A stretch of DNA of 64,000 nucleotides from Struthio camelus (lineage: Eukaryota > Chordata > Aves > Struthioniformes > Struthionidae): contig NC_090952.1 of NCBI RefSeq assembly GCF_040807025.1, positions 17,667,068 through 17,731,067 of the forward strand. Reading direction: 5' to 3'. The translations under genes were made by a program, and so were the position numbers. Each line of letters starts with the position of its first letter. The stretch's first letter is position 1. Below the pieces are notes generated by a model that did not search any database, had not been told where the DNA came from, and saw only the letters and a list, made by a program, of their open reading frames with translations. Positions 21,413 through 36,000 of this stretch are shown piece after piece.

Positions 21413-22309
21413 GAAGAATCAGCATTAAAATTCCTAATTATCTCACAGATCTATTCGCAGATCATTTGATCAAGTATTTCTTCCTCCAAAAACAAACAGC
21501 AAATACTTTATACTGTTTGGTCCTTTTTTGAATTATGAGGACTTTTTTTTTTAAAGTTATGCAGTATCTTTATCCTGCAGTGACTCCATATGTGAGTTCA
21601 CTCAGTGGATACACAATTTAACTGTGCTTGAGAGTACCAGTTTGAAGAAGGATCAGCAGCAGAATCGGGCCTATTAGCTGCTTGAAACATCTACTGAATA
21701 ACCTGATTTATCCCAACTAAATGACTCATTAGTTCAGGCAACAAGAAAATGTTTGCGTGTTGCTGAAGTTATGCATGGTTGTCATATAGAATTTGCTGTT
21801 ATGCAACTGACAGTCACTCAAGCATGCACAAACTAGATTGTTCATTAACTACAGAAACGGCCACTCTACATTCAAGCATGTTTGGGACAAAATAGTTGTT
21901 TCCAAATTTCTTTTAAACTCTTGATACACATTTATGCTAATTTCTTCTTTGTTACTGTTATTTGAATTTTTCTTTTTCCTTGTCTCTGCTTGCAGTAGTC
22001 ACTCTCCATTCCCAAGCACACCCAATACTTTTACTTGAGCTTTACTCCTTAAACTCCACAATTAGACATACAGTTCTGCATTTGTATTTCCCATTATAGA
22101 TTTCAGACTTTCCATACTCTTTAAATGAACATTTGACTACCAAATCCGTGGAAGGGCGGATCACCTGCCCCTGCCATTATCTAAAATCCTTTGTCTAGAC
22201 TTCCTCATTAAGAAATGTGTTATTTACAGTTTGGGGACACATAAAGGTGAACTGGGCTCACTATGGTATTTTTCTGGAATTATATTAATTATTGTTCAGC
22301 TTTGAACAT

Positions 22310-22440
22310 TTTACACTTTTGTAAGGTTGTTCCTACTTTACAGATAGTAAACTGGGGATATATATTAAGGGCCTGATCTCATCTCCATTGAAGTCATGTG
22401 AATCCTGTTATTTATTTAACAGAAGTGGGGTTAGACCCTA
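22310..22440. repeat. MIR-like fossil abutting a GGGCCTGATC-type element
   Basis: TACTTTACAGATAGTAAACT (near 22,336) resembles the MIR core ACAGATGGGGAAACTG. It is followed at 22,368 by GGGCCTGATCTCATCTCCAT and then TGAAGTCATGTG. The latter is like the GGGCCTGATC...CCATTGAAGTCAATGG repeats common in reptiles and birds. Both parts are diverged, implying old insertions. Confidence 0.45.
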
Positions 22441-24886
22441 AACTGCAAATTCTCAATTATACGTAGACACCTAATCTTCCTGGATGGCATGAGTATTCCT
22501 TTGATACAGTAATCTTCACTTTGATAAATCAGCAAATTAAAGATATTTTTTAAAAATGAATAATTAAATGCACATTCTGTAACTAAGGAGTACTGAAACT
22601 GATTTTGCAGTTGCCCCTTTGACTACTAAGATATGAGGAAATTATGTGATTGTCTAGCGAGATGGGAAAAGAGAATTACTTTTTGCTCCACTTACGTAAG
22701 CATGCAAGAAGTCTGTTTTTCTATTTGTTTTATCAATGACATTCTGCAAGAATTCTGCAGGTCCCTTGTTGCAGACAACACTTTCCTGTATAAACTGAGC
22801 ACAGAGTAGAAAGAAATAGGATTGTAGCTTTGATCAGGCTGCTCTGCCCAGCTTAACTGGCAGGACATGGAAAGAAGGCTCCACTACAGCCTCACTGAGG
22901 ACTGCCTATGAGTTTTACGGGTTTCCTAAAACTACAGATGTGCAGGATGAAGGAGAAAGTCTTTTCAGTAGCCCCAAAGTCCCGTTATTTTTTTACGCCA
23001 CAGGTTGATCTAAAATGCTTAAGGGATGAACTAGAACACTAATACGCTGCAGTTTTTATTGCATGTCTCTTAAAGACCTGGAGGAAACTGACCTTAGGAA
23101 CTGGAGACTTACTGAACTACTGGTAGTAGATTGAGAATAAATCTTCACTTAGATTGCCCTAAAACCATGATGTTATTGCATTACAGGCGATACGTGGTGT
23201 CAGTTGAGTTTCTGAATTGGCTACATTCCTTCTTTCAGTGCTCCGTAACAGTGGCTAAAATCATCGGTATAATATGTGAATTATCACTGCTGTATGCAGG
23301 GTGATTTTTGCATCACTTAAGCATGTTTGTAAAACAAGATTCTTTCACCAGCCTAATTTTCATTCTGCATCTTTCTTCTTGATGTGTCTTTTTAGTACTA
23401 CTGTCAGATACAGAGATAGAACTGTGTAAACTGTTTTTGAAGTTGAAATGTCAATATCCTTAAGCAAAAACCTAAAACTTCTTTGTTCAAGTTCAGAACA
23501 AATTCATCAGGAATTTCTGACAATGTTTTGAGTTTGTAGACTGTAATTTTTTAAAGCAATGCGTTCCTCTTCAGTAGCTTCCCTCACTTCCCCAACAGAC
23601 TGCAATGTGCTCTTTACCGTATCTGAATGGTCCTTGAGGAGACATCGCATTTATGGCAGAATTTTGTGCATCACTTTTTAACTCTTTCATTTCAGGCTAT
23701 ACACTGAATTTGGATTAGCAGTTCTTCCTATTCAAATAAGTAAAAGAAGATGCAACATACCATCGCTGGGCCATTATTCTGTAAATGAAAATTGAAAGGG
23801 TTCTTCAAAGTATTAGAACTCCTAAATTCAAGATGGGTCAATGAGACTGCAAAGTCAGTGATCTGAGAAAATGCTTTCTTTTGCTGACGCCAAGATTATC
23901 TTAAAGCATGGAATATCCATGCTGCATATATACAAATGGGCAGCAATCAGTTCCTGCTTAGCATTAATCAAGAGGCTGATGTCAAAGCCAAAAATATGAT
24001 TGGAAATATTGTAGATTTTTTTAGTCAGGATTAGGCATCATGGCAGTTGAACCACAGAAGATGTAAGGAAATTGTCTGACCACAGCCACATAAGTCATAT
24101 TGATTTACCTAGACATGACTTAGAATTTTGTTTTCCTCACTTAAAAGATTTCTCACTTGCTAAGTGTGAAATAACCAAAACCTAGTGTACTCTTCATCAA
24201 ATGTGTTGGTTTTAAGATAGAGAAATAATCAACTCCAAAATGACTGCAGTAGAAATAGTAAAATCTGATATCTTCATATGAACAATCTCCCAATAAATTC
24301 AGAATCTTAGGTTTGCTGGCAAGGTTTTTTGACTTGCACAAATAACACAGATATTATAACACATATATGTAGGAAATGGAGAACAAAGTACTCCTGAAAT
24401 TAAAGCTATTAGATTTTTATTCCTCTACCAACTGCATGACCGTTTTTGTTTTGGGGAAACACATTGGCTGTCCCCAGAAGGGGAGCTGAGTCATAAGGAC
24501 TTAAAAGTTTTCAGTCTTGTTCAACACAACTTTTTTTGGGTTCTGGGCCTTGATCAAAATTTGGAAAAATTAGCGGTCAGCTTGAGGAAAGAATGCGGGA
24601 AGATACATGGAGGAAAGCTGGAGAAAGGCTGTAGAGAGGATATATGAAGCAAAAAAGTTTGTGATGAATCTCCTGAAGAGGATTAAACTAATGAAACATG
24701 CTGGCCACTGGGGAAACTTGGGAAGAACCATTGCAAAAAGGTAAGCCCTCCTTCTACAGGGATAATTTGGAAGACTAGTTTTCACTAATGCAAGATAAAT
24801 TATAAGGGAAATCAGACAACAGAACTTAAATGTATTCAGACATACATAGCTGAACCTTAGCTATGCTAGCAAAGGATTTCCAATAT

Positions 24887-24916
24887 ACTCTTAAATGATA
24901 AACTCTTAAATGATAA
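24887..24916. repeat. 15-bp exact tandem duplication
   Basis: The unit ACTCTTAAATGATAA occurs twice back to back (24,887-24,901 and 24,902-24,916) in AT-rich intergenic DNA. Confidence 0.9.
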
Positions 24917-25073
24917 AGTATATGTAGCAAAATATTTTGTCTGTATAGCTTAATTACATGTTCTAAGTGGTAACTTGGCATTTTAAAAATATTCTTTTAA
25001 TAACCAGTGTCTTCTGTTTTTTCTCATCTTCTGTTTGTCAGAGCAAAATTCGATCTCAGTAACACCAGTATAA

Positions 25074-25113
25074 ATTGGGAAGAATAATTGAAAATTGGGA
25101 AGAATAATTGAAA
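25074..25113. repeat. 20-bp exact tandem duplication
   Basis: The unit ATTGGGAAGAATAATTGAAA occurs twice back to back with no mismatch (25,074-25,093 and 25,094-25,113), suggesting a recent slippage or repair duplication. Confidence 0.92.
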
Positions 25114-28100
25114 CTATGCCCAAAGAGGATATTGAAAAGCAGAGTTTGATGCTTTGAGTCCTACCGATTCCATTACTTACATACTCTAGCATCTAGAAGT
25201 CTAGGTCAATTGTGGTATTTCAGAAATGGCCAGTAAACAGATAGAAAAATGAAATGGAAGGGATGAATAGGTCTACAAAGATTATGTGATAAATCAAGAT
25301 TAGTAAATAGGGATGTGTGTGTTTAATGGCACATAACTATTCATTTACTCCCTTACTTCATTTGCAATATTACTTGAAGCAGTTGCTATTGCACAGTAGA
25401 AGGCTTTCAGACTCATGTTCTGTGGTGTTAGAAAAAATGTACTTTTTCCTGCACGTCTGAAGACTGCAGTTCATGTAAGAAACTAATCTTTTATCTCTGG
25501 AAACATTCCTGTTCTTTTTAATTATTTCATTTATTGTATTCATCTCTTTCTACTTGTTGCCAATTTATGAATACAGATTTTTTAGCCATGCTTCTTTAGG
25601 ACATTTCATTTAGGGCATGCTCCTACCTCACTACAGTCAAAGAAGTTTTGCCATGAAAAGTTCAGCCTCTTAGATCACAGTCTCTTCTAATTGATTAACA
25701 CAAAATAGTTACCGTAAAGGTTGTAACATTTATTGTTTTAAATATGAGAGAGGAGTAGTTATCTCATCTCACTGTATATATGTATTTAAAAAATGTGCCC
25801 ATAGCAATACTGAAAAAAATGCAGCACTTGGTCTGGAAGATGAATAATATGGCATAACAAGCAAGCAAACTGGATTAGAAGGCTGTAATTTCTTATTTGA
25901 AGAGAATGAATACGTAAAAGATTCTTAAGTGTTTTATTTTAAATAGTAGTCTTCTCCATGTTGAAAATCATAAATGACACATGGCTGAAAAGAGAGGATA
26001 AAATAAGAATTTAAGTTCTGAAACTGATAAAGCTCCCTTAGGAAAGTCACCATAAATATTACCACATAATTAAAAGGGTTTAAGGTAGTCTATAAAGCTA
26101 AGTGAATTGATGTGTCTCATATGCAGTATTTTTACTTGGACTTCATGAGAGAAACCATAAACAAAAGACTATAAAGGCCTCAGATGAAATGAGTTCCTGC
26201 AAGCTCAGATTCTTGTGAAGACGCACTTATCACTAAGGACTCAAACATGAAACTGCATGCAAGAGACACCTGCAAGTTAGGAGTCAATAGTGGTGCGGGA
26301 CTCATTTACAGGTTAAGCAAGCTGTCAGTAGTATCAATAAGCAAAAAAAAAGAAATAAAGTCTAGCATCTGCATTAGAAGTGATGGAAGTAGATGAAGAA
26401 AAATGATGGAGCAAAAATAATTCTTACTTTTTTACCTTTGAGAAATTCTGGTTTTAAGTTGAATCTGCCTCAGTTTAAATATGATGGGTCTGTCAGTGCT
26501 CGGTTAGATCTCTGCAGTACTAGCAGAGATTGAGTTCAGGCTTTACAGCTGCACTCGTGAAAATTTATTACAGTATCAGAGGGTACGTATGGCCGATGAA
26601 GGAGTTGCCAGACCCTCTAACTATATTTCCCTCTGAAAGGACATGTGTGAAAATATTTGCTATTTGTAGAAAGGTGATTTTGGGAGGATTTTTTCGCTAT
26701 TAGTAGTTAGTCTATGACTAAAAAGAAAGCCATCAGCCATCCACCTTCTTTGTAAGAAACAGGTATATGTGTAATCACCTTTTAGTAAGTAAGTACATAC
26801 ACTGAAGCCATTTAAAGGCTCTTTAATAAACATTTCCCTCACAACATTACAATTAAATAGGGTTTTGCATCTAAAATCCTGTTTAGGATTTTACAGCCAG
26901 ACAGTAGCAATAAGTGATCCACTGCAATTTTTAAGAAATTTGAAATGAGATTATTTTCAGCTTGCCTCATGAAAATGAGAACAGGTCTTATTTTTCTTTC
27001 AAAAATTGTGAACTAGTGCCAGACTACGTGTAGTGATACGTCTGAGAATTCAGAAAGGACACATGATTTAACATCTATTTTTCATTATTCCAGACACAGT
27101 ATACTCCACTTATAATCCTAGCTTTTCTTGTGCAGAAAATAGAGAGATCCACCCTGTACTTATTAAACTTTAATTAACTGTGTGTGTCTAGCAAAAGAAT
27201 GTTAATACTGTAAACATTATGTGGGTCAGCTGCATTGAAGTATCTAGTGTTTTTTATAAGATGTGTGCATTTTAATCTGTTTTCAGAGGGAGATGCAACT
27301 GAGCTTTCTAGCATATTTGAAACCTGAATTTACATAACGTTGCCTTAATAATGGGATGTTCTCTAGTTTTAGCCTTCGTATAGACAATGTGATAACATAC
27401 AAAACAAAAACAATAGGAGGTCAAATCTGGTTTCAGCTTGAGTTAGAATTTTAGGTTTATAATGAGTCATAATATGTAGGACCTATTAGATTCCAATTTT
27501 TTCCTTTTAGTCTTAAAATCATCTTTTATTAGAGTAAAATCTCAAACTTGGGGTTTGTCAATTTTCAGCAGACATTTCCATTATAAATCCGTTCAATACA
27601 ATAACCGTTCGCTGATAAAGTAATTTCTGCCATAGCAGGAATGCTAATAGTTCCCCAATATCTGACTATCCCTGGAACTGTAACTTTCCCTCTCAGAGCA
27701 GTTTTGCATCACAGACTCTCTAAGGGGAGGGCGGGATACTTCCTCACTTCTGCTGGGTAGCTAAAAGGACTCAGAACCTCCAAAGCAGAACTAATGAGGA
27801 CACGATGTCCACTCCCTGTTTTTGCATCCACTTAGCATCTTTTGAGTGGCACTGCCTCCTCTGTTTAAGTAAATAAAAGAATGGACTCTACCTCTTCACA
27901 CCTTGAAGGTACTATATGAATATTAGTTCTATATAGCTTATGCATCGACCCTTCTGTTTAAGCCAAAAGAGCCAGTAAATTTTTTCCCCGCTTCGGAAGA
28001 GTGCGATGCAGTTGTAAATGTTCAGGCAGATTATTAGGAAGATTTGCAAGAATAACTACGTAAAATGGTCACATTCATTTTAAAGAAAAGAAATATAATT

Positions 28101-31100
28101 AGTATTTGCATAGAAGAAAATGGATGAATTTAAATTTTAGTTGATTATAATTATTGTCATCATAATCATCATCATTATCTTTGTATGTCTAAATGACTGA
28201 TTCAAAGAAGAATTTTAACACATGTCACATGTCAGTGCAATTCTTTTCTGTTTTGTGCTCTAGTGCTTGGGATTTTTCATTTGCTTTCTTCAGTCTCCGA
28301 ACTTTTCACGGAAGCTATTGAAATCTTTCTAAAAGCTGGTAAAAGGTTCCAAAAGAAGTCAAATCTAGAAGTATTGCAGATGTACATTTTAATTTTTTCC
28401 ATAAAATATAATCAAATTATAGAGAAAAACGAATACATAGATATTGTAGGATGGCCCTTACGAATGTTCTTAAGAAAGAGATTCTGAATACTGAAGTTCT
28501 ATCTGAGCCCAGATTGTCTGACCAGATACAACAATATTTTAAATAGTGATAGTTACATACTAATTAGTAGGTGAACAAACTTAAGTGGTAGTGCATTCAG
28601 ATGAAGATCTCATTCAAAAAGTTCTTTAAGAAATTGGAACTGCAGGTAGTTGCTATGCTTCCAGAAGTTCGCAAAGTTACTGATTTTTTCTTTATATTTG
28701 AATATGTATGTTGATACAGTTTATATTTATGTATTCCACAATATTGTTGCTACAATAAAAGTCATGTCTTCTACTAGTATATTTATATTGTGTGAAATAT
28801 CTCAATATTGACAACTACAAAGAGTCCAGATCCACAAAAGCTATTGAAGAAAGCAGTTTCTTTCCTACTGCTTACAGAGGTTCATATAACATCAAAGCAC
28901 AGATGAGCAGTCAAGACCATATTAAACCTTATACTGTGAACAGTAAAATAATAATAATATAAAAAGTTTTGCAATTGTTACTTCCCCGATAACTTTGTAG
29001 TTACTATGAAAAGCACACATTTTCCTTCTGGTAAAATCAGACCTGGCGTGGAAGCTAGCATTCTTGATTGCCTAGCATTTTTAAAAAACAGGACTTAGTT
29101 TTCCCATAACTTCAGTCTGTAGTGTTAACTCATTTTATTTGCTGCCTTTACCCTCTAAACTTTTAATGGATGCTACTGTCAACATAATGAGAAAATTATT
29201 CTTCCAAACAAAAAATCACTTATCTCTCTAGCACAAAGTAAAAGGTTAACCATGTGATTCTCCGTTGTCTTACATCTCTGTAGTCGTTTACCCTGTGTAA
29301 ATGTCTAAGTCAGAAAGTTAACATTTTACTTGCTGCTGCCCTGTAACGAGGCACGAAGTGCAGAACGGTGGATAGTTCTTTAATAGCAGGACTTTAAGCC
29401 TCAATTATACAATTGTTTATGTACGGTGTACATCTGTCTCAGATCTTAAAAGTCTGTAACTAAACAACGGAATTGGATGCAATAACGCTACAGAGTACAA
29501 AAATATCAGGAGAGTACTATTTTGTGCAAGGAAGAGAAAGATTTAAGCCAGCAAAACTGAGCTCCAAAGCAATGTTTTGTCGGTCTTCTATTAAATAATG
29601 GGTAGTATGGGTAGCATCTTCCATAAGGACTAACTACCTAAGTGTTAAAATCCTATATCTAACCAGGGTTATTGCTACTTGAGAGTACAACTGCTCCCTG
29701 CAGTCTTGCAGAGTTTCTTGATAGGCCATTTCAGCTGGCTCCCTGGATGACAAGTGCTCTAAATAGGGACAGGGAGCATACGCTGTAGCTGAAGTTTCAT
29801 TTCTCTGTTTTCGTTACATTAAATTATGATGTCCTCTTTTTTATTTCTTGGTATGAATTGAAGCGTGTTCATGTCCTTACACAGAAAGACATTGGCAACA
29901 ACTGAAAAACATCTTGATCTGTAAATAATCATAGGGTATATACCATGGTCCAAGGTATGGACTGAATAAGAGATCCTGTTGTAAAACAGGAGGATTTCCC
30001 TGATAATGACTACTAATACAAAGATTGAGCGATGAGTTGCAGCACATCCTTTTTTGCTTATCAGAGTAAGAAAGTTAAAAAAAAAAAAAGAGAGAGAGTC
30101 AAGAAGAAGCCAGAGAGTCAGGCACACACTGTCACTTGAAATGGAGCAGATGCAGAATCCCTTTGACCAAAGGACTAGCAAAGGCAGGCCTGGAAGTTGT
30201 GAGAGCTTGCTGTTTTCTATGTCCAGGCATTTGAATTTTGGACATATATGTTGTACATAAAAAGGACTGCACCTAGAAAATATGGGGTTCAAGTAAGTTT
30301 CTCTTAATGCAGAACTTCTAGCAAACCCAGAATTTGTGACTAACTTAATGGACTGAAGTGAAAACAGCATGTTCAGTCAACGTTAATTATGAAAATGGAA
30401 AAGAACATTGAAACACATACTTGCTCTATCCTTTCTAAGCAAAAACATTTTTTTGATTCTCAAATGTTTTCTTTCATTCTTTTGCTTATGTTCTTATTTG
30501 GAAGATTAGAATATTTTCTATTATTAGATAGATAAGAGAATATTTTTGTATTTAAAATTGTATCCTACCTTTACATTTTATGAAAAAGTTATTTAAATCC
30601 CAAGGTCTATATTAAATTATGCTTTATGCTGTATTCATAGACTTTTGAGAAAATGTTATGGAATATCTTGGCAGGGTATAATTAAAATCATGATGGATAT
30701 AATAAAATCGAATGGTAGCATCTTCCTCTAGAAAAATTATGAAGAATTTTTTATTTACAGTCTACCTCAGAACAAGATACCCTAAAACCTGACATCATAA
30801 TACCAATGAAAGGTATCAGGAGTGGTACAGAAAGATAGCATGGTTCTGCATGACAGAGATGGTAAGGATCATTTTTAAAAACTTGGAACTATTGGAAGGA
30901 TATACATTAAATACAAGTGATCGCAGGTGTTTTAATCTGCATTTTTAACTGATCACCCTTAGGCCTCCGTAAGCCAAGCATAATTGCATTGGAAGTCCGT
31001 GAAGTTAATGTATATAAGCCAGTTTTATATACGACTACACATTTCTCTGTAGGTTAAGAACGTATGTCACATTAATCTTGATATGGAAGTAAGGAAGAAC

Positions 31101-34100
31101 AAAACAGTAGAGAATGTCAATAATGACTCCTGAAGAAGAGGAATGAAATACGCTGCTCTTCTTCATGTAACTGTTTTTTACTTTATTCGAAGACCCAGAA
31201 ACATATTGAGATTAATTCTGTGATACAAAATATTCAGGTTCAAGTTAATACCAACATGTACTCTTAAATATTTGATTCTGATCCCACTGTGCATTCCCTT
31301 GTCTCTATTTGCTACAGTGGATTCAGTCTCTCTGGGTTTCACTTCTGTAACATTACTGAAATATCAGAATGAGCCCTCAAGGAGCCCTTTCCCTCCACTT
31401 CCTACGAAAAACTACAATATAGGCTGCAGCTAGTTCCATGAAATAGTTAATTTTATTCAAAAAAGTATTAGGTTGATTGTATTGTTTTCTTTCAACCTCC
31501 TTCAGAGTTGTCCAAAAGTAAGACCAAGAGCTATCAGACAATGGAACTAAAGCTTCTGGATCGGCCTCACTCCTTTGGGAGTTTGAAAAATAGAGGTGAA
31601 CTCTGAGGGAAAGGCCTTTGCAAAGTCTTTGTGAAATTAGGAGTTGATAGTGTTACAGATCATTGCCCTTAATTTTACTCTCTGCTGTATACATCTTGGA
31701 CTGTCTTCTAAAGAGGGCTTTGAATTTCTTTGTTCTTCTGCAGGAACAGGAGGCAGAACATTCTGGACTTTATCAACTACAAATAGTGTTTTACCTGAAA
31801 GTATTTACAAATTCGTTCACGTGCATTCTGAATTAAATGTCTCTAACCTTCTCCAGCTTGTGTTTTAGAAATCAAAGGATCAAAATGGCATGTACTAGCT
31901 CAACCACTCTGGACCAGTTCCATTGATTTTTATTCAAAGATGCATATTGATTTCAGTAAGAAATGGCAGCACAGATTGATGCTACTGTAGAGCTTTCAGA
32001 AGAAATGCAGTATATTTTAAAGGATAATATCCTAAAATTGATCTACAGTGCAGAATATCCATTGATGCCAATTTCTATCCATAAGATTTCTATAATTGGT
32101 GGATAACAATACCTGGAAATGTCTAGTAGCGCCTGGCAAAAATAGCATTAACTCCCCCCTTGGAAACAGAAGCTAGCTCAGATTTTGAATACTAAAATAT
32201 TATATATGTTTTTAAGTATTTAAATCTTTATTTAATTTCATTACCATTTTAGACATGAAAAGATTGAAATGTCCATAGGATTCGTGTTTATAAAAGACTA
32301 TGTACTCTTGAATGATGTAAATCAATTATCCTTGTATGTGTGAAATGCTGTAACAAGATCAATGAGACCTGAACACAAGGAGGCATCTTAGGATAACAGC
32401 TGCAGATGCATGCATTCACTGGGAAAAAACAAACAAATGAATACACACTGCTCACCCTTATGTTTCTCCCTCCCCCACCATAAAAAACCCTGATATTATC
32501 CTTTTCAATTGTTAAGTGCGTAAAAAGGAAAATAAATAAGGACGGCTAGCAGTCCATACACCAGTACAGGCAAAGTATAATAAAAGGTCCCTTTTAGAGC
32601 CAAGATAAAACGAATGCTTTGCATTCGGTTTTGAAATTTGCTTTGATAGGACTTAATGGTCAGAGTATACTTGAAACTAAATGCTGCATATTTAATGGCT
32701 GTATGAAAAAACAAAATTGCATATCCTTACCATCTAAAGATACATATCAGTTTTGAAGATGAGCTGAAGATAATTACTCTCACAATATTAATAACGCTAC
32801 CAATTGGATTTCCACAAAGTAGATTCAATAAAATACTAAAAATATTTATTCAATAAATCAGTTACACCTCTGGTTGAGTCTAGATAGCTATAAATTATTT
32901 TCTCATTGATAAAATTCTATTTATGAAAGCCTATTTTCATGGAAATAGCTCTCAGATTTTTACTGGAAAATACTCTGCAGTTAAACAGAAGATAGGAGAA
33001 TTAGTGAAAGGTCCACACGAACCTATACATTTAAATAAACAAAAAGATTACTTTTTTACTGTTGCTTGAAGTTGAATTTAATGCCCGTGTTTAAAAAAGC
33101 CCAAAAACGTAAGGAAAAATTAAATACCTTCTTATCCCACTAGATGGTGGTGCCTTCAGATTAGGGCTGAGATGCTCTAACAGTGAGGGAAAACTTTTGC
33201 TTTCTTTAGCTGACCTGCAAATAAGAGTGAGAGATGAGGTTAATCTTGTTCCTCTAGGGATATAACAAGCATTCATGTATAACATCTTAGTGAATATAAT
33301 TGAGTAGATATTTTTGTGTTCATAGTACTGTTTGTTATAAAGTGTATTTTAACTTCAGTATATATCTAGTAGCATTAATGCCTCTCCTTGAAGAAGAAAA
33401 GGTACAAACAATATTGAAACTTAATGATGATTACATAATATAGGCTTACTGATGATTATGTTAAGGTCCTGGCTTTGCAGTTTTACCCTCCTCTAGCCTC
33501 AATCAAAATCAAAACCAAGATCAAAGTAATGAATCATTAACAACTGCATCTTGTATTTATATAGTTCATTTGAAACATCTTAAATACTACCCACGTTTTT
33601 ATACAACTAACGTACTGCTCAGTTTAGCGGAGAAAATAAGGTAAACATGATATCGACAAAAAGAAACAGTGTCTAAACATCGAAAGTACAATGTTCTTCA
33701 GTTATAAAAGTCAAGCGAAATTGTAATGAATAGGAAAAGTAGATGGGACCTTGTTCAAGAGAGTATTTTGTGCTTTATTTTTCTCAGGGTCCTATAGTAA
33801 ATAGTTGACTCCTTCATGCCTTAAGTAAAGCTTGAACTGTTGAGTTCAGTGCACATCTGTGAACTGGGGAGCTTGGCTCAAAGGCTGAGTCTGTCGAGAA
33901 TTATCCCAAAGGTTTGTTCAAAATCACACTCAGCTGCGATGTAGGGAGCAAGCTTATGGATGCAGACACAGACATGGACAGAATATGATATTATAGCCTT
34001 TGGAGTATTAAATGCATCAACGTTGTCAGGGAGTTAGCCAGCTGTCAGTCATGCCCAGATAGGCTGTCCAGTGCTAGTCCAGAGTTTACTGTGTATGGGG

Positions 34101-35915
34101 CAACCCATGTGGGCAAGTTGCTCCAAGAGACACTTTCACATCTGTACACAGGTAGGCAGTGATTTTTGATTAGGGGCTTTTGAACTTCCTATTGAAAACA
34201 GTTTGTTAGACTTGCACTGAAAAAAAAGAATAAAATAATTCTGAATTATTTACATTTTTCTTAAATATTATGTACATGAATAGTATGAAAAATTTAGATT
34301 TTGAAATTAAAAGCTGTTCTATGGATGAAGAACTCCCGTAAGATAAACCCTAACATTAGACCTTCCGATTGGTCTTTTTAAAGATACATGATGTACAGAA
34401 AGATTAAGGATGTACAAGTGTTTTGGAAATGACAGCATTAATTAAGAATCCCAGACCTATGTTGTGGTACATGAATAAAATGGTATAATTGTTGTTGCAC
34501 AGTGTCTTTTACTCCACATCACCCTGTTCCCAGGTGATTACCTAACTGGTAATACCTAGGGACATCAAAACAAAATCAAACGAAACCAAACGTCTTTCTG
34601 GCCCAATTTGATTATCAAGTCATAAATGTTCAATATATGTAGCGACCGATTTCCACCCATGTTTCATGTTTATGTTGTATATGTTCTTCTCCATTTATTC
34701 CTTTCCTCCTATTCTACTTTTTCACTTTTCAGTTCCCATGTTTGCAACTTCTCAGTCTCCTATTTCCTGCTGGGAGTAAGGTATATCAGTATAAATATTA
34801 TTGAAGTGTTGAGGTGTACCAAATTAATATGATTTCCATATAAAGATTAAGGTCGTAATAAGCCAGATACTTCCATGCAAGAATGCTACTGATAGAAAAG
34901 GCTTAATCCATGATTCTTTAATGAGCCCCTAGCAGGAGAATTCCTTTGTATATAGAGGACTGAGACAGAGAAACGGATATAGAAATGGATGTTAACGTTC
35001 AGTTCTTTTTAAGGTGTTCAGTATTTTGTATGTTAGAATCTTCCCTGACTGTGCTAGGGAGAGAAGGCCCACTCTTACTTTCTGTAAAAGGTGGGCAGAA
35101 TTTCCTAAAGACCTGAAGAAGCAAAATCCAATCCAATCATTGTTACTCACTACCATTACGGGTTGAAATGCAGCATTTGTCAAAGGGGTAAGTTCCTTTA
35201 TTTGATCTCGTTTGACTCTACCAGTAAACTGCCAATCACTGGAAATACCTCTAATAACTCTTCCTTTTAGTTAATAAGGAATACCACATCTTTAAAACAT
35301 TAGAAACAGATGTCACTGCATTACTTCACTGCTGATGTATGTAATAGAAATGACACACTAATTAATTTAATGCAGTATAAATGTACTGATTATTTATCAT
35401 GGCTGACAATAAAATTATGAAAACATTCAATTACAATCAGTGGTAATTCATTATTTATTGATTCTGCATTATGCACACATTGATACAATACATTTAATTA
35501 CATAAGAGAAGAGATCACTTTTCTATTGATACTTAGACATTTAGATTCATCAGTTTTATTTAAAATCCTTGATGTTTAGGTGGGAAGTTTTAATCCACAC
35601 TTCCAAAAAATCCTCTACTGAAATGTCAGAAATGAATTGAATACAAGTGTCAAGTACTACTGCATCTACAAAAATGTGGGCAATAAAAATGACATACTAA
35701 TTTCAGTCTCTTCTTTTTCGCACAGCAGTGTCCTACGTTTGTTAATATAATCATGGTTACTCCTTCCCATGCAAACCAAGGAATTAAACACTAATCTAGC
35801 AAGAAAACATACTGCTTTCTCTTCCTTTCCAAGTCTTCATTCAGACTTATTAGTATTGGTGGTCTGTACGCTCATGGTATAAACTAAGAGATCTCTAGAG
35901 TAAGTTAAGTGATTT

Positions 35916-36000
35916 GGATCAGGCCCCGAGTAATTTTTCTCTTAAGGACAACAAGGAGAGGAGCATCAGTGTCAGTAGGACTCCGGTCAAGTTGAAATTC
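35916..36000. repeat. Decayed GGATCAGGCCC-type repeat
   Basis: Begins GGATCAGGCCCCGAG and later contains GTCAGTAGGACTCCGGTCAA, resembling the complementary end of the GGGCCTGATC element family. Borders are approximate. Confidence 0.4.
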
